Below the pieces are notes generated by a model. It searched no databases, was not told the DNA's origin, and saw only the letters and a program-made list of their open reading frames with translations. DNA of 64,000 bases from Muricoccus pecuniae (GTDB taxonomy: Bacteria; Pseudomonadota; Alphaproteobacteria; Acetobacterales; Acetobacteraceae): the NCBI RefSeq assembly GCF_014199205.1, contig NZ_JACIJD010000010.1:62001-126000 (forward strand), written 5' to 3'. The first letter of the stretch is position 1. Every line of letters begins with the position of its first letter. The position numbers and the translations under genes were made by a program. Below, piece by piece: positions 42,411-58,682 of the stretch.

Positions 42411-42436
42411 GCCGGCCCCTTCCCAGCGGGGCCGGC
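42411..42436 (+). terminator. Hairpin in the rpoB-rpoC gap
   Basis: GCCGGCCCC, 8-base loop, GGGGCCGGC, followed by a second stem GCCGTGCC/GGCACGGC (42447-42464). No T-run; transcription must continue into rpoC, so an RNA processing or pausing role is likelier than termination. Confidence 0.4.
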
Positions 42437-42489
42437 CGCTGATTTCGCCGTGCCACGGCACGGCAGGCTGGACTTAGAAGGAAGGCCCC

Positions 42490-46728
<4,239 letters not shown>

Positions 46729-46739
46729 GTTTACCTGCA

Positions 46740-46760
46740 GGAGCCCCGCATCGGGGCTCC
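46740..46760 (+). terminator. Terminator-like hairpin after rpoC
   Basis: GGAGCCCCG-CAT-CGGGGCTCC twelve bases after the rpoC stop. No T-run, so probably partial; it separates the rpoBC unit from the str operon. Confidence 0.6.
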
Positions 46761-46826
46761 GATCAACCGGGGGCGGCGCGGGACCGATTTCTGCCGCGCC
46801 GCCCTCATCCACTGGACCTAAATCGC

Positions 46827-46855
46827 TTGACTCAAGGGGGTAGGGGGGGTAGGTG
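46827..46855 (+). promoter_or_regulatory. Candidate promoter of the str operon
   Basis: TTGACT (46827-46832), 17-base G-rich spacer, TAGGTG (46850-46855), in the 354-base gap between rpoC and rpsL. This is the only good -35 match seen in the gap. The remaining leader of about 225 bases may carry regulatory RNA structure, not resolved here. Confidence 0.5.
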
Positions 46856-47082
46856 TCCGCCCCTCACCGGGCCCCATCGGCAGCGCCAAGGGTTCGAACG
46901 AGTTTGGACGACCAATTCAGCGTCGCCGACGCCTCCGCCCCTGATTGAACGCCAGGCTTGCCCTGGGTTCGGTGGGCGGGTCAGGCCGGGGACGAGAGAG
47001 TAGCCCGCCGGGCCGCACATGCGGCTTTGCGGGCGCCTTCGCTTGGATGCGGTCGGACACAGAAGGGTCACGAAGGGGCGTC

Positions 47083-47454
47083 ATGCCGACGATCAACCAG
47101 CTTATCGCGCAGGGGCGCGAGCCGAAGCCGAGCCGCAACAAGGTGCCGGCCCTGCAGAGCTGCCCCCAGAAGCGCGGTGTTTGCACGCGCGTCTACACCA
47201 CCACGCCGAAGAAGCCGAACTCCGCTCTTCGTAAGGTCGCCAAGGTGCGCCTGACGAACGGCTACGAGGTGGTGAGCTATATTCCGGGTGAGGGTCATAA
47301 CCTCCAGGAGCACTCGGTTGTCCTGATCCGCGGCGGCCGCGTGAAGGACCTTCCGGGCGTTCGCTACCACATCCTGCGCGGCGTGCTCGATACGCAGGGC
47401 ATTGCCAAGCGTCGCCAGCGCCGTTCGCTGTACGGCGCCAAGCGGCCGAAGTGA
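47083..47454 (+). CDS. rpsL: 30S ribosomal protein S12
   Basis: 123 residues, start [20 protein letters not shown]. The decoding-site loops are wild type: [12 protein letters not shown] (Lys43 equivalent) and KDLPGVRYH (Lys88 region), so no streptomycin-resistance substitution is seen. GAAGGGGCG precedes the ATG. First gene of the str operon. Confidence 0.98.
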   Translation: MPTINQLIAQGREPKPSRNKVPALQSCPQKRGVCTRVYTTTPKKPNSALRKVAKVRLTNGYEVVSYIPGEGHNLQEHSVVLIRGGRVKDLPGVRYHILRGVLDTQGIAKRRQRRSLYGAKRPK

Positions 47455-47465
47455 GGAACTGAGAG

Positions 47466-47942
47466 ATGTCGCGTCGCCATCGCGCAGAGAAGCGTGAGGT
47501 TCTCCCGGATCCGAAGTTCGGGGACGTCGTCCTCAGCCGTTTCATGAACGTGCTGATGTATGACGGGAAGAAGAGCACCGCCGAGGGTATCGTGTACGGT
47601 GCCATGGACACGCTGAAGCGTCGTGGCGGCGCGAACAGCGACCCGCTGCGCCTGTTCCATGAAGCCATGGACAACGTGAAGCCGGCCGTCGAGGTGCGTT
47701 CGCGCCGCGTCGGTGGTGCCACCTACCAGGTGCCGGTCGAGGTTCGTCCCGAACGGCGCCAGGCCCTTGCGATCCGTTGGATCATCGAGTCTGCCCGCAA
47801 GCGTGGCGAGCACACGATGGAGGATCGCCTCTCGGCCGAGCTGATGGATGCGGCTAACAACCGCGGCGCGGCCGTGAAGAAGCGCGAAGACACGCACCGG
47901 ATGGCAGAGGCCAACAAGGCCTTCAGCCACTACCGCTGGTAA
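47466..47942 (+). CDS. rpsG: 30S ribosomal protein S7
   Basis: 158 residues, [20 protein letters not shown] to AFSHYRW. Assembly nucleator of the small-subunit head and, in E. coli, translational repressor of the str operon. Here it is followed after 34 bases by tuf rather than by fusA. Confidence 0.98.
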   Translation: MSRRHRAEKREVLPDPKFGDVVLSRFMNVLMYDGKKSTAEGIVYGAMDTLKRRGGANSDPLRLFHEAMDNVKPAVEVRSRRVGGATYQVPVEVRPERRQALAIRWIIESARKRGEHTMEDRLSAELMDAANNRGAAVKKREDTHRMAEANKAFSHYRW

Positions 47943-47976
47943 CCCATAGAAGACCCATCCGGGCAGAGGCACGAAA

Positions 47977-49164
<1,188 letters not shown>

Positions 49165-49169
49165 TTCAG

Positions 49170-49484
49170 ATGGCCGCTGACGCACAAAATATCCGGATCC
49201 GCCTCAAGGCGTTCGACCACCGCGTGCTGGATGGCAGCACGCGGGAGATCGTGAACACCGCGAAGCGGACCGGTGCTCGGGTGCGGGGTCCTATCCCGCT
49301 TCCGACCCACATCGAGCGGTTCACCGTGAACCGCTCCCCGCACGTCGATAAGAAGTCGCGCGAGCAGTTCGAGATTCGGACGCATCGTCGTCTTCTGGAC
49401 ATCGTCGACCCCACCCCGCAGACCGTGGACGCGCTGATGAAGCTCGACCTGGCCTCCGGTGTGGATGTCGAGATCAAGATCTAG
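49170..49484 (+). CDS. rpsJ: 30S ribosomal protein S10
   Basis: 104 residues with [14 protein letters not shown] and the [26 protein letters not shown] loop. Also known as NusE, partner of NusB and NusG in antitermination. Follows tuf by only 5 bases and heads the S10 block. Confidence 0.98.
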   Translation: MAADAQNIRIRLKAFDHRVLDGSTREIVNTAKRTGARVRGPIPLPTHIERFTVNRSPHVDKKSREQFEIRTHRRLLDIVDPTPQTVDALMKLDLASGVDVEIKI

Positions 49485-49504
49485 GTCTGAGGGGCGCATA
49501 CACC

Positions 49505-50191
49505 ATGGCCGCGAAAGATGGCCGCACTGGCCTGATCGCCCGGAAGCTGGGCATGTCCCGGCTGTTCAACGAGGACGGCTCCACCGTGCCGGTGACGCTG
49601 CTGCACGTGGATGACGTTCGCGTCGTGGCGGTGCGCTCCGCCGACAAGGACGGCTACACCGCCGTGCAACTCGGCATCGGGCACGCGAAGGCGAAGAACG
49701 TGTCCAAGCCGAACCGGGCGCACTTCGCTAAGTCGGGCGTTGAGGCGCCTGCGAAGGTTGTCGAGTTCCGCACTGCTTCGGATGCGGTGCTTGAGGCTGG
49801 CGCGAAGCTCAGCCCCGCACACTTCGTTAAGGGGCAGAAGATCGACGTCACCGGCGTCAGCAAGGGCAAGGGCTTCGCCGGTGCGATGAAGCGCTGGAAC
49901 TTCGCTGGCCTCGAGGCATCGCACGGCGTCTCGATCAGCCACCGTTCGCACGGCTCGACCGGTAATCGTCAGGACCCGGGTAAGACCTTCAAGAACAAGA
50001 AGATGGCCGGCCACCTCGGCGTCGAGCGCATCACCACCCAGAATCTGGAGGTGGCGGGCGTGGACGTGGAGAAGGGCCTGCTCTTCGTGAAGGGTGCTGT
50101 TCCGGGCGCCGAGAACAGCTACGTCATGGTGCGCGACGCTGTGAAGCGGAAGCGCCACGCCGACGCGCCGTATCCGGCGGCAACGGCCTGA
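49505..50191 (+). CDS. rplC: 50S ribosomal protein L3
   Basis: 228 residues. [23 protein letters not shown] at the start and the central loop [26 protein letters not shown] that reaches toward the peptidyl transferase centre. Tail longer than in E. coli (209), ending [13 protein letters not shown]. Confidence 0.97.
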   Translation: MAAKDGRTGLIARKLGMSRLFNEDGSTVPVTLLHVDDVRVVAVRSADKDGYTAVQLGIGHAKAKNVSKPNRAHFAKSGVEAPAKVVEFRTASDAVLEAGAKLSPAHFVKGQKIDVTGVSKGKGFAGAMKRWNFAGLEASHGVSISHRSHGSTGNRQDPGKTFKNKKMAGHLGVERITTQNLEVAGVDVEKGLLFVKGAVPGAENSYVMVRDAVKRKRHADAPYPAATA

Positions 50192-50201
50192 GGATCGGGT
50201 G

Positions 50202-50822
50202 ATGCAGGTGAAAGTCATCACGCTCGACAACGCCGAGGCCGGCGAGATCGAGCTCCCCGCAGAAGTGTTCGGGGCCGAGCCGCGCGCGGATATTATGGCG
50301 CGGGTCGTGCACTGGCAGCTGGCCAAGCGCCGCGCCGGAACGCACAAGGTTAAGGGCATGGGTGAGGTCTCCGGGACCACCAAGAAGCCGTATCGCCAGA
50401 AGGGTACCGGCAATGCCCGTCAGGGATCGCTGCGTGCCCCGCAGTTCCGCACCGGTGGCGTGGTCCATGGCCCCGTGGTGCGCAGCCACGAGTACAGCTT
50501 GCCGAAGAAGGTTCGTCGTCTGGGCCTGATCAGCGCGCTCAGCGAGAAGGCTGCCAATGGGAAGCTGGTGGTGCTTGATGCCGCTGCTCCCGGCGAAGCA
50601 GCTAAGACCAAGACCCTCGCCGCCCAGGTGAAGGCGTTCGGCTGGAACAGTGCCCTGTTTTTCGACGCGACGCCCGATGCCGGGCTGCTGCGTGCGGCGC
50701 GGAATATTCCGAGGATCCAGGTGCTGCCGACGGTCGGCGCCAATGTTTACGACATCGTGCGCCACGACGTGCTCGTCGTGACCCGCGCCGGCGTCGAAGC
50801 GCTGAAGGAGCGCCTATCGTGA
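50202..50822 (+). CDS. rplD: 50S ribosomal protein L4
   Basis: 206 residues with the exit-tunnel loop ([22 protein letters not shown]). ATG at 50202 is preferred to the GTG one codon earlier. Its TGA overlaps the GTG start of rplW. In E. coli L4 also regulates the S10 operon. Confidence 0.97.
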   Translation: MQVKVITLDNAEAGEIELPAEVFGAEPRADIMARVVHWQLAKRRAGTHKVKGMGEVSGTTKKPYRQKGTGNARQGSLRAPQFRTGGVVHGPVVRSHEYSLPKKVRRLGLISALSEKAANGKLVVLDAAAPGEAAKTKTLAAQVKAFGWNSALFFDATPDAGLLRAARNIPRIQVLPTVGANVYDIVRHDVLVVTRAGVEALKERLS

Positions 50823-51145
50823 GCGAGACCAAGGCGAAGAAGCCGGTCATCTCGCAGGAGCGGATGTACCAGCTGATCGTTTCTCCCGTGATTACGGAGA
50901 AGGCGACGGTCCTGAACGAGGTGGGCCAGGTGACCTTCAAGGTCGCTTCGGATGCGACGAAGCCTGAAATCAAGGCCGCGGTCGAGGGCCTGTTCGGCGT
51001 GAACGTTACGGCCGTCAACACGGTTGTGGTGAAGGGCAAGTCCAAGCGCTTCCGCGGTCGTCCTGGCCAGCGGTCGGATTGGAAGAAGGCGATCGTCAGC
51101 CTGGCCGAAGGCCAGAGCATCGATCTGACGACGGGGCTCGCGTAA
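50819..51145 (+). CDS. rplW: 50S ribosomal protein L23
   Basis: 108 residues, GTG start overlapping the rplD stop (GTGA). Contains [17 protein letters not shown] and the [22 protein letters not shown] region. Docking site for signal recognition particle and trigger factor at the tunnel exit. Confidence 0.97.
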   Translation: MSETKAKKPVISQERMYQLIVSPVITEKATVLNEVGQVTFKVASDATKPEIKAAVEGLFGVNVTAVNTVVVKGKSKRFRGRPGQRSDWKKAIVSLAEGQSIDLTTGLA

Positions 51146-51148
51146 GCC

Positions 51149-51985
51149 ATGGCGCTGAAGCAATTCAATCCGGTCACGCCGAGCCTCCGCGGCACAGTGC
51201 TGGTCGATCGTTCGGAGCTGTGGAAGGGGAAGCCCGTCAAGCAGCTGACCGAGGGCAAGAACCACACGGGCGGCCGCAATAATCATGGTCGCACGACGGT
51301 CCGGTTCCGGGGCGGTGGACACAAGCAGTCCTACCGGTATGTCGACTTCAAGCGCCGCACGAAGTTCAATGTGCCCGCGACGGTCGAGCGGCTGGAGTAC
51401 GATCCGAACCGCACCGCCTGGATCGCATTGATCAAGTATCAGGACGGCGAACTGTCCTACATCATTGCCCCGCAGCGCCTGAAAGCGGGTGATACGGTGA
51501 TCGCCGGCGACCGCGTCGACATCAAGCCGGGCAACGCCATGCCGCTGGCTTCTATCCCCGTGGGCACGATCGTGCACGCGCTGGAGATGAAGCCGGGCGC
51601 CGGCGCCAAGATCGCCCGATCGGCCGGCACCTACTGCCAGCTGGTCGGCAAGGATGCAGGCTACGCGCAGGTGAAGCTGATGTCGGGTGAGGTGCGGCTG
51701 CTCCGCGCTGAGTGCCTGGCCTCAATCGGGGCCGTGTCGAACCCGGACAACTCCAACCAGCAGCTCGGCAAGGCCGGGCGTCGCCGCTGGATGGGCTTCC
51801 GTCCGCATAACCGCGGTGTCGTCATGAACCCGGTCGACCACCCGCACGGTGGTGGTGAGGGCCGGACCTCGGGCGGACGTCATCCGGTCACGCCCTGGGG
51901 CAAGCCGACCAAGGGCTACAAGACCCGCACCAACAAGCGCACGGACCGTCTCATCGTCCGTCGCCGCACCGCGAAGAAGGGCTGA
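51149..51985 (+). CDS. rplB: 50S ribosomal protein L2
   Basis: 278 residues, starts 3 bases after rplW. Typical [19 protein letters not shown] and the C-terminal [18 protein letters not shown], whose His is close to the peptidyl transferase centre. Normal length. Confidence 0.98.
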   Translation: MALKQFNPVTPSLRGTVLVDRSELWKGKPVKQLTEGKNHTGGRNNHGRTTVRFRGGGHKQSYRYVDFKRRTKFNVPATVERLEYDPNRTAWIALIKYQDGELSYIIAPQRLKAGDTVIAGDRVDIKPGNAMPLASIPVGTIVHALEMKPGAGAKIARSAGTYCQLVGKDAGYAQVKLMSGEVRLLRAECLASIGAVSNPDNSNQQLGKAGRRRWMGFRPHNRGVVMNPVDHPHGGGEGRTSGGRHPVTPWGKPTKGYKTRTNKRTDRLIVRRRTAKKG

Positions 51986-51990
51986 TCGCC

Positions 51991-52269
51991 ATGTCGCGCA
52001 GCGTATGGAAGGGGCCGTTTGTCGACGGCTACCTGCTCAACAAGGCGGAGGCGGCTCGTAGCTCCACGCGCAACGAGATCATTAAGATCTGGTCGCGTCG
52101 CAGCACGATCCTCCCGCAGTTCGTGGGCCTGACCTTCGGCGTCTACAACGGCAAGAAGTTCATCCCCGTCCAGGTGTCCGAGAACATGGTGGGCCACAAG
52201 TTCGGCGAGTTCTCGCCGACGCGCACCTTCACCGGGCACTCCTCGGACAAGAAGGCCAAGCGGGGCTGA
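51991..52269 (+). CDS. rpsS: 30S ribosomal protein S19
   Basis: 92 residues: [16 protein letters not shown], then TWSRR-like [25 protein letters not shown] as one domain, and [12 protein letters not shown]. Binds 16S rRNA in the head with S13. 5 bases after rplB. Confidence 0.97.
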   Translation: MSRSVWKGPFVDGYLLNKAEAARSSTRNEIIKIWSRRSTILPQFVGLTFGVYNGKKFIPVQVSENMVGHKFGEFSPTRTFTGHSSDKKAKRG

Positions 52270-52273
52270 TCCG

Positions 52274-52672
52274 ATGAGCAAGCCGAAGCACGAGCGCAGC
52301 CTCGCCGAGACCGAGGCTCAGGCCGTCACCCGGAACATCCGGGTGTCACCGCGCAAGCTGAACTTGGCCGCCGGCCTGATCCGCGGGCGCGCCGCGTCCG
52401 ACGCGGTCGCCGTGCTGACCTTCAGCAAGCGTCGTATTTCTGACACGGTGAAGAAGACGCTCGAGAGCGCCATCGCGAACGCCGAGAACAATCACAGCCT
52501 GGATGTGGACAAGCTGGTGGTTGCTCGGGTCGAAGTGGGTCGTTCGATCGTTATGAAGCGCTTCCAGGCACGCGGCCGCGGCAAGGCCGCCCGCGTGGAG
52601 AAGTGGTTCAGCCACCTGAAGATCGTCGTCGCCGAGCAGCAGCCGGCGCCGGTGGCCGAGGAGGCCGCGTAA
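52274..52672 (+). CDS. rplV: 50S ribosomal protein L22
   Basis: 132 residues. [19 protein letters not shown] at the start and the tunnel-lining hairpin ([20 protein letters not shown]). Slightly extended at both ends compared with E. coli (110). rpsC starts one base after the stop. Confidence 0.97.
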   Translation: MSKPKHERSLAETEAQAVTRNIRVSPRKLNLAAGLIRGRAASDAVAVLTFSKRRISDTVKKTLESAIANAENNHSLDVDKLVVARVEVGRSIVMKRFQARGRGKAARVEKWFSHLKIVVAEQQPAPVAEEAA

Positions 52673-52673
52673 G

Positions 52674-53354
52674 ATGGGTCATAAAGTCAATCCGATCGGG
52701 CTTCGGCTCGGCATCAACCGCACCTGGGACAGCCGCTGGTACGCCGGCGACGCCGACTACTCCGGCCTGCTCCATGACGACCTGAAGCTGCGGAACAAGC
52801 TGCGCGAGCGCCTGAAGGGCGCCGGCGTCGCCAAGGTGGTGATCGAGCGCCCGGCCAAGAAGCCGCGCGTGACCATCCACGCCGCCCGGCCCGGGGTTGT
52901 CATCGGGAAGAAGGGTGCCGATATCGAGGTGCTGCGCAAGGACCTGGCGAAGATGGCCGGGGCCGAGGTGGCGCTTAATATCGTCGAGATCCGCAAGCCG
53001 GAGCTGGATGCCACCCTGGTGGCCGAGAGCATCGCGCAGCAGCTCGAGCGTCGCGTGGCCTTTCGCCGCGCGATGAAGCGCGCCGTGCAGTCCGCCATGC
53101 GCCTTGGCGCCGGCGGAATTCGCATCAACTGCTCCGGCCGTCTCGGTGGGGCCGAGATCGCGCGCATGGAGTGGTATCGCGAGGGCCGCGTTCCTCTGCA
53201 CACCCTCCGCGCCGATATCGACTTCGGCGTGGCGACCGCGAAGACCACCTACGGCACCTGCGGTGTGAAGGTGTGGATCTTCAAGGGCGAGGTCATGGCG
53301 CACGACCCGATGGCGCAGGACAAGCGCGCCGCCGAGCAGGCGCCGCAGCGCTGA
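52674..53354 (+). CDS. rpsC: 30S ribosomal protein S3
   Basis: 226 residues: [20 protein letters not shown] domain with [19 protein letters not shown], and the C-terminal domain ([20 protein letters not shown]). Part of the mRNA entry helicase region. Confidence 0.98.
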   Translation: MGHKVNPIGLRLGINRTWDSRWYAGDADYSGLLHDDLKLRNKLRERLKGAGVAKVVIERPAKKPRVTIHAARPGVVIGKKGADIEVLRKDLAKMAGAEVALNIVEIRKPELDATLVAESIAQQLERRVAFRRAMKRAVQSAMRLGAGGIRINCSGRLGGAEIARMEWYREGRVPLHTLRADIDFGVATAKTTYGTCGVKVWIFKGEVMAHDPMAQDKRAAEQAPQR

Positions 53355-53378
53355 GCGACAGGCTGAGGAACACGTATC

Positions 53379-53801
53379 ATGTTGTCGCCGAAGCGCACGA
53401 CGTACCGTAAGGCCCATAAGGGCCGCATCAAGGGCGTGGCCAAGGGCGGGTTCACCCTGTCCTTCGGCGGTTACGGCCTGAAGGCGCTGGAGCCGGAGCG
53501 GGTTACCGCCCGGCAGATCGAGGCGGCTCGCCGCGCGATCACCCGCGCGATGAAGCGCCAGGGCCGCGTGTGGATCCGGATCTTCCCGGACCTGCCCGTT
53601 TCCACCAAGCCTGCCGAGGTCCGCATGGGCTCCGGTAAGGGTGCCCCCGAGTACTGGGTGGCCCGCATCAAGCCGGGTCGTATCATGTTCGAGATCGACG
53701 GCGTGAGCCAGGAGACGGCGCGTGAGGCGCTGGCTCTGGGTGCCGCCAAGCTGCCGATCAAGACGAAGGTCGTGGCCCGCCTGGGCGCGGCGGAGGCCTG
53801 A
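53379..53801 (+). CDS. rplP: 50S ribosomal protein L16
   Basis: 140 residues: [39 protein letters not shown] and the tRNA-contacting loop [19 protein letters not shown]. Organises the A-site region of 23S rRNA. Confidence 0.98.
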   Translation: MLSPKRTTYRKAHKGRIKGVAKGGFTLSFGGYGLKALEPERVTARQIEAARRAITRAMKRQGRVWIRIFPDLPVSTKPAEVRMGSGKGAPEYWVARIKPGRIMFEIDGVSQETAREALALGAAKLPIKTKVVARLGAAEA

Positions 53802-53806
53802 AGGCA

Positions 53807-54013
53807 ATGACGAAGATCGCGGATGTCCGCGGCAAGACCGCGGACGAGCTGAAGACGATGTTGCTCGACCTGCGGAAGGAGCAGTTCAACCTGCGCTTCC
53901 AGCGGGCGACCGGGCAGCTTGAGGCTGTTGGGCGAATTCGTGCTGTTCGGCGCGACATCGCTCGTGTAAAGACCGTCCTGGGCCAGCAGGCCCGCCAATC
54001 CCAGAAGTCCTGA
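53807..54013 (+). CDS. rpmC: 50S ribosomal protein L29
   Basis: 68 residues, two helices: [20 protein letters not shown] and [19 protein letters not shown]. Binds near the tunnel exit beside L23. 5 bases after rplP. Confidence 0.96.
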   Translation: MTKIADVRGKTADELKTMLLDLRKEQFNLRFQRATGQLEAVGRIRAVRRDIARVKTVLGQQARQSQKS

Positions 54014-54029
54014 GAGGAGACCGCGGCAT

Positions 54030-54335
54030 ATGCCGAAGCGCGTCCTCAGCGGGCGGGTGACGAGCGACAAGCAGGACAAGACCGTAACGGTCTTGGTCGA
54101 GCGTCGCGTGATGCACCCGCTCTATAAGAAATTCATCCGGCGCTCGAAGAAGTACGCCGCGCATGACGAGACGAACCTGTGCCGCGAGGGCGACATGGTG
54201 TCGATCGAGGAGTGCCGGCCGATCTCCAAGCGCAAGTCTTGGCTTGTCGTCCAGCGTAATGGCGAGACCGTCGCGCGTCCCGCGGCCTATGAGCTGCTCG
54301 AGAACATCGAGCTCGGCGACGAGGTGTCGGCGTGA
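54030..54335 (+). CDS. rpsQ: 30S ribosomal protein S17
   Basis: 101 residues with the OB-fold motifs [20 protein letters not shown] and [19 protein letters not shown]. The tail is longer than E. coli S17 (84). GAGAGGAG precedes the ATG. Stop overlaps the GTG of rplN. Confidence 0.97.
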   Translation: MPKRVLSGRVTSDKQDKTVTVLVERRVMHPLYKKFIRRSKKYAAHDETNLCREGDMVSIEECRPISKRKSWLVVQRNGETVARPAAYELLENIELGDEVSA

Positions 54336-54700
54336 TCCAGGTTGAGTCCAATCTCGACGTCGCTGATAACTCCGGCGCCCGTCGCGTTCAGTGCATCAAG
54401 GTGCTGGGCGGCTCCAAGCGCAAGACGGCGTCGGTCGGTGACATCATTGTGGTGTCGGTCAAGGACGCCATTCCCCGCGCCAAGGTGAAGAAGGGCGAAG
54501 TGCATCGCGCCGTGATCGTGCGGACGGCTTATGCCGTGCGCCGTCAGGACGGCACCGCCATTCGATTCGACAACAACGCGGCCGTGCTGATCAATAAGCA
54601 GAACGAGCCTATCGGGACCCGCATCTTCGGTCCGGTGGTGCGTGAGCTGCGTGCCCGCAAGTACATGAAGATCATCTCCCTGGCTCCGGAGGTGCTGTGA
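54332..54700 (+). CDS. rplN: 50S ribosomal protein L14
   Basis: 122 residues: [21 protein letters not shown] and [24 protein letters not shown] start overlaps the rpsQ stop by 4 bases. Subunit bridge protein; binding site of silencing factor RsfS. Confidence 0.98.
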   Translation: MIQVESNLDVADNSGARRVQCIKVLGGSKRKTASVGDIIVVSVKDAIPRAKVKKGEVHRAVIVRTAYAVRRQDGTAIRFDNNAAVLINKQNEPIGTRIFGPVVRELRARKYMKIISLAPEVL

Positions 54701-55014
54701 TGGCTGCGAAGATCAAGAAGGGCGATCGCGTCCAGGTCCTCGCCGGCAAGGATAAGGGCAAGCGCGGCGAGGTTCTCTCGGTCTCCCCGACCGAGAACCG
54801 GGCCGTGGTGCAGGGCGTCAACATCGTGAAGCGCCACGCCAAGCCGCAGGGCATGAACCAGCCCGGTGGCATCCAGGAGAAGGAGGCGCCGATCCACCTC
54901 TCCAACCTGGCGCTGATCGACCCGAAGAGCGACAAGCCGACCCGCGTCGGCTTCCGCCTTGACGGTGACAAGAAGGTCCGGGTGGCAAAGGCCTCCGGCG
55001 AGGTGATCGCATGA
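54700..55014 (+). CDS. rplX: 50S ribosomal protein L24
   Basis: 104 residues with the KOW motif [23 protein letters not shown] 54700 shares one base with the rplN stop (TGATG). Assembly initiator of the large subunit. Ends by overlapping the rplE start by 4 bases. Confidence 0.97.
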   Translation: MAAKIKKGDRVQVLAGKDKGKRGEVLSVSPTENRAVVQGVNIVKRHAKPQGMNQPGGIQEKEAPIHLSNLALIDPKSDKPTRVGFRLDGDKKVRVAKASGEVIA

Positions 55015-55574
55015 GCGACGCGAGCACGAAGGAGCTGCCGCGCCTGCAGCAGCAGTACCTTGAGCAGGTCCGCAAGGCCCTGGCGGAGGAGTTCGGCTAT
55101 AAGAACCCGATGGAGGTTCCGAAGCTGGAGAAGATCGTCATCAACATGGGTGTTGGCGAAGCGGCGGGCGACCAGAAGAAGCTGGATGCAGCCGTGGCTG
55201 AGCTGACTGTCATCGCCGGCCAGAAGCCGGTGAAGACCAAGGCCAAGAAGGCGATCGCCGGCTTCAAGATCCGAGAGGGTCAGGCAATCGGCACGAAGGT
55301 GACGCTGCGGCGCGCCCGGATGTACGAGTTCCTGGACCGTCTGGTGACGATCGCGCTTCCCCGCGTGCGTGACTTCCGCGGCGTATCGGGCAAGGGCTTC
55401 GATGGACGTGGCAATTACGCCATGGGCCTGAAGGAGCAGATCATCTTCCCCGAGATCGCCTACGACAAGGTCGACGCGATCCGCGGCATGGACATCGTCT
55501 TCGTCACCACGGCGAAGACGGACAAGGAAGCGAAGGCCCTGCTCAAGGGCTTCCAGCTTCCCTTCATCAATTGA
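55011..55574 (+). CDS. rplE: 50S ribosomal protein L5
   Basis: 187 residues: [40 protein letters not shown] and [20 protein letters not shown]. Binds 5S rRNA. Start overlaps the rplX stop. Confidence 0.98.
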   Translation: MSDASTKELPRLQQQYLEQVRKALAEEFGYKNPMEVPKLEKIVINMGVGEAAGDQKKLDAAVAELTVIAGQKPVKTKAKKAIAGFKIREGQAIGTKVTLRRARMYEFLDRLVTIALPRVRDFRGVSGKGFDGRGNYAMGLKEQIIFPEIAYDKVDAIRGMDIVFVTTAKTDKEAKALLKGFQLPFIN

Positions 55575-55625
55575 TCTTGGAAAACCGCCCGGCAACCCGG
55601 GCAGGTTCCGGAGGACACTGATCGA

Positions 55626-55931
55626 ATGGCCAAGACTTCGTCAGTCGAGAAGAATAAGCATCGTATGCACCTGGCCAAGGCGCATGCCGCGAAGCGCGCC
55701 GCTCTGAAGAAGACGGTGATGGATCGCGAGCTGCCCGTTGAGGACCGCTTCGAAGCGACGATCAAGCTGGCGCAGCTGCCGCGGAACGGGGCGAAGAACC
55801 GCATCCGCCTGCGTTGCGAGCTGACCGGGCGTCCGCGCGGCAACTACCGCAAGTTCAAGCTGAGCCGGAACATGCTCCGGGAGCTGGCCTCGAACGGTCA
55901 GATCCCGGGGCTGGTCAAGGCCTCCTGGTAA
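55626..55931 (+). CDS. rpsN: 30S ribosomal protein S14
   Basis: 101 residues, the long zinc-free form: no CxxC pair, ending [20 protein letters not shown] and [11 protein letters not shown]. Normal for alphaproteobacteria. The 50-base gap before it holds GGAGGAC as ribosome site. Confidence 0.97.
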   Translation: MAKTSSVEKNKHRMHLAKAHAAKRAALKKTVMDRELPVEDRFEATIKLAQLPRNGAKNRIRLRCELTGRPRGNYRKFKLSRNMLRELASNGQIPGLVKASW

Positions 55932-55942
55932 GGTAAGGGGCC

Positions 55943-56341
55943 ATGCAGCTCTCCGATCCGCTGGGTGACATGCTCACCCGTATCCGCAACGGCCAGCGCG
56001 CTCGTCAGGCGCGCGTCGTTTCCCCCGCATCCCGTCTTCGTTCGGATGTCCTCGAGGTCCTCAAGCGCGAGGGCTACATCCGTGGCTACCGCGGCGAGGA
56101 GCTTCGCCCGGGTATCCGCGTGCTCGACATCGAGCTGAAGTACGCTGAGGGCGAGCCCGCCATCAAGGAGATCACGCGCGTGTCCAAGCCGGGGCGGCGG
56201 GTGTACTCCAAGATCAAGGAACTGCCGAAGTTCTATAATGGTCTCGGCATCTCCATCCTCTCCACGCCCCGTGGCGTGATGAGCGACCTCGAGGCCCGCG
56301 CTGCCAATGTCGGCGGCGAGGTTCTCTGCCGCGTGTTCTGA
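55943..56341 (+). CDS. rpsH: 30S ribosomal protein S8
   Basis: 132 residues: [20 protein letters not shown] and the C-terminal [19 protein letters not shown]. In E. coli it represses the spc operon by binding mRNA near rplE. Confidence 0.98.
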   Translation: MQLSDPLGDMLTRIRNGQRARQARVVSPASRLRSDVLEVLKREGYIRGYRGEELRPGIRVLDIELKYAEGEPAIKEITRVSKPGRRVYSKIKELPKFYNGLGISILSTPRGVMSDLEARAANVGGEVLCRVF

Positions 56342-56357
56342 CGGAGGGCAGAGGAAG

Positions 56358-56891
56358 ATGTCTCGCGTAGGCAAGTATCCGGTGAAGGTGCCATCTGGCG
56401 TAACCCTCACCGTTCAGGACAATGTCGTTGTCGCCAAGGGCAAGCTCGGCGAGCTTCGCCTGCCGCTGACCGACAAGGTTGATGTCACCGTTGCAGACGG
56501 TGAGGTGGCGGTGGCCCCGCGAGGGGATGACCGCGCTGCTCGGACGATGTGGGGCACCACGCGCTCCCTCATCAACGGCATGGTGACCGGTGTCTCCACC
56601 GGCTTCTCCAAGTCGATGGAGATCACGGGCACCGGCTACCGTGCGGCGGTGCAGGGGAAGGAGCTCGTGCTCAACCTCGGCTACTCCCACGAGATCCGGT
56701 ATCCGATCCCCGACGGGATCAAGATCACGACTGAGCGTCCCACGGCCATCCGGGTTGAGGGCGCGGACAAGCAGCGTGTCGGCCAGGTCGCGGCGGAGAT
56801 CCGGGCGTATCGTGGTCCCGAGCCCTACAAGGGCAAGGGGATCAAGTACGACAACGAGACGATCCTCCGGAAGGAGGGTAAGAAGAAGTAA
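56358..56891 (+). CDS. rplF: 50S ribosomal protein L6
   Basis: 177 residues, start [15 protein letters not shown] after GAGGAAG. Two repeated domains; the C-terminal [20 protein letters not shown] and [12 protein letters not shown] are conserved. TAATG overlap with rplR. Confidence 0.98.
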   Translation: MSRVGKYPVKVPSGVTLTVQDNVVVAKGKLGELRLPLTDKVDVTVADGEVAVAPRGDDRAARTMWGTTRSLINGMVTGVSTGFSKSMEITGTGYRAAVQGKELVLNLGYSHEIRYPIPDGIKITTERPTAIRVEGADKQRVGQVAAEIRAYRGPEPYKGKGIKYDNETILRKEGKKK

Positions 56892-57253
56892 TGGCGAACA
56901 AGCTCGCACTGACGCAGCGCCGGCGTTCGCGCACGCGCTACCAGATCAAGCTGAAGGGCGCGGGGCGGGTACGCCTCTCCGTCCATCGCTCGGGGCGGCA
57001 CATCTACGCCCAGGTCATCGACGACACGCAGGGTCGCACCCTCGCCTCGGCGTCCACGCTCGAGAAGGCCGTCCGCGAGGGCAGCAAGACGGGCGCCGAC
57101 ACCGATGCGGCGGCGGCAATCGGCAAGCTGGTGGCCGAGCGCGCGCTCGCGGCTGGCGTGACCGAGGTGGTCTTCGACCGCGGTCCCTATCTCTACCACG
57201 GCCGGGTCAAGGCCCTGGCGGACGGCGCCCGCGAGGGCGGGCTGTCGTTCTGA
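56891..57253 (+). CDS. rplR: 50S ribosomal protein L18
   Basis: 120 residues: [20 protein letters not shown] and [20 protein letters not shown]. 5S rRNA-binding protein. One-base overlap with rplF. Confidence 0.98.
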   Translation: MANKLALTQRRRSRTRYQIKLKGAGRVRLSVHRSGRHIYAQVIDDTQGRTLASASTLEKAVREGSKTGADTDAAAAIGKLVAERALAAGVTEVVFDRGPYLYHGRVKALADGAREGGLSF

Positions 57254-57266
57254 GGAGCCGATAAGA

Positions 57267-57914
57267 ATGGCATACGCACCGCGTTCCAACGCGCCGCGTC
57301 CTGGTGGTGAGGGCGCCGGCGACGGCGACCGCCGCCGCGGCCGCGGCCGTCGTGACGACAATCGCGATCCCCGCCAGGATCGCGAGCAGGACGAGTTCAA
57401 GGACAAGCTCGTTACCATCAACCGCGTCGCCAAGGTCGTGAAGGGCGGCCGGCGCTTCTCCTTCGCGGCCCTCGTGGTCGTGGGCGATGAGAAGGGCCGG
57501 GTCGGCTGGGGCGCCGGCAAGGCGCGCGAGGTGCCGGAGGCGATCCGCAAGGCGACTGAGCGGGCCAAGCGCGGCCTGATCCGCGTGCCGATGCGCGAGG
57601 GCCGGACGCTTCATCACGATGTGATCGGTGAGTTCGGCGCCGGGCGAGTGATCCTGCGCGCGGCCCCGGCCGGTACTGGCATCATCGCGGGTGGCCCGAT
57701 GCGTGCCGTGTTCGAGGTTCTGGGCATGGGCGACGTTGTCGCGAAGTGCACGGGCACCACGAACCCGCACAACATGGTCAAGGCGACCTTCGCCGGTCTC
57801 GCCCGTTGCTCCTCCCCCCGGGCGGTAGCGGCGCGGCGCGGCAAGAAGGTCGCCGACCTCCTGCCCAATTCGCGCGCCGGCGAGGCGCCCGCGACGGAGG
57901 CCGCCGGTGTCTGA
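57267..57914 (+). CDS. rpsE: 30S ribosomal protein S5
   Basis: 215 residues, with an extra Arg/Gly/Asp-rich N-terminal tail (about 40 residues, [14 protein letters not shown]). The family domain follows: [20 protein letters not shown] and [20 protein letters not shown]. Stop region overlaps rpmD by 8 bases. Confidence 0.97.
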   Translation: MAYAPRSNAPRPGGEGAGDGDRRRGRGRRDDNRDPRQDREQDEFKDKLVTINRVAKVVKGGRRFSFAALVVVGDEKGRVGWGAGKAREVPEAIRKATERAKRGLIRVPMREGRTLHHDVIGEFGAGRVILRAAPAGTGIIAGGPMRAVFEVLGMGDVVAKCTGTTNPHNMVKATFAGLARCSSPRAVAARRGKKVADLLPNSRAGEAPATEAAGV

Positions 57915-58095
57915 CGTGACGAAGAAGACGGTGAAGGTGACCCAGATCGGGTCGCCGATCGGCCGCAAGCCTGGTCAGCGTGAGACGCTGATCGGCCTCG
58001 GCCTGAACAAGATGCACCGCTCGCGCGAGCTCGAGGACACCCCTGCCGTGCAGGGGATGATCCGCAAGGTTGCGCATCTGGTTAAGGTGGGCTGA
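57907..58095 (+). CDS. rpmD: 50S ribosomal protein L30
   Basis: 62 residues: [39 protein letters not shown]. Overlaps the end of rpsE by 8 bases; start codon read as GTG. Confidence 0.96.
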   Translation: MSDVTKKTVKVTQIGSPIGRKPGQRETLIGLGLNKMHRSRELEDTPAVQGMIRKVAHLVKVG

Positions 58096-58099
58096 TCCA

Positions 58100-58588
58100 A
58101 TGAAGCTCAATGAGCTGCGCGACAACGAGGGTGCCCGCCCGAAGTTCAAGCGCATCGGCCGGGGCATTGGCTCCGGCAAGGGCAAGACGGGTGGGCGCGG
58201 CGTCAAGGGCCAGAAGGCCCGTACTGGCGTGTCGCTCAACGGGTTCGAGGGCGGTCAGCTGCCGCTGTATCGCCGCCTGCCCAAGCGCGGGTTCAAGAAC
58301 CCGTTCCGCCGGGAGTATGCGGTCCTCAACCTCGGCGCGCTCGACAAGGCACTGGAGGCTGGTGTCCTTCAAGCTGGCGAGACAGTGGACGAGGCTGCCC
58401 TGTCCAAGGCTGGTCTGGTCCGGCTCAACGGCAAGGCCGGCGTGCGCCTTCTCGCCAAGGGCGAGATCAAGCGAGCTGTGACTGTTTCCGTTGCCGGCGC
58501 CTCTGCAGCGGCGATCGCGGCTGTCCAGGCCGCTGGTGGCAGCGTCACGGTGCGGGACGCGGCGACTGAGGAAGCGCCGGCGGCTTGA
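58100..58588 (+). CDS. rplO: 50S ribosomal protein L15
   Basis: 162 residues: [38 protein letters not shown] and [19 protein letters not shown]. Start at 58100, 4 bases after rpmD; late assembly protein. Confidence 0.97.
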   Translation: MKLNELRDNEGARPKFKRIGRGIGSGKGKTGGRGVKGQKARTGVSLNGFEGGQLPLYRRLPKRGFKNPFRREYAVLNLGALDKALEAGVLQAGETVDEAALSKAGLVRLNGKAGVRLLAKGEIKRAVTVSVAGASAAAIAAVQAAGGSVTVRDAATEEAPAA

Positions 58589-58682
58589 CCGGCGCTACTG
58601 CGGCCCCGACCTGAAATGATGTAGTGTGCTGCGGCGCCGCGGGATCTCCCTCGGCGCCGCAGTCGTGAGAAAGAGGCATCCC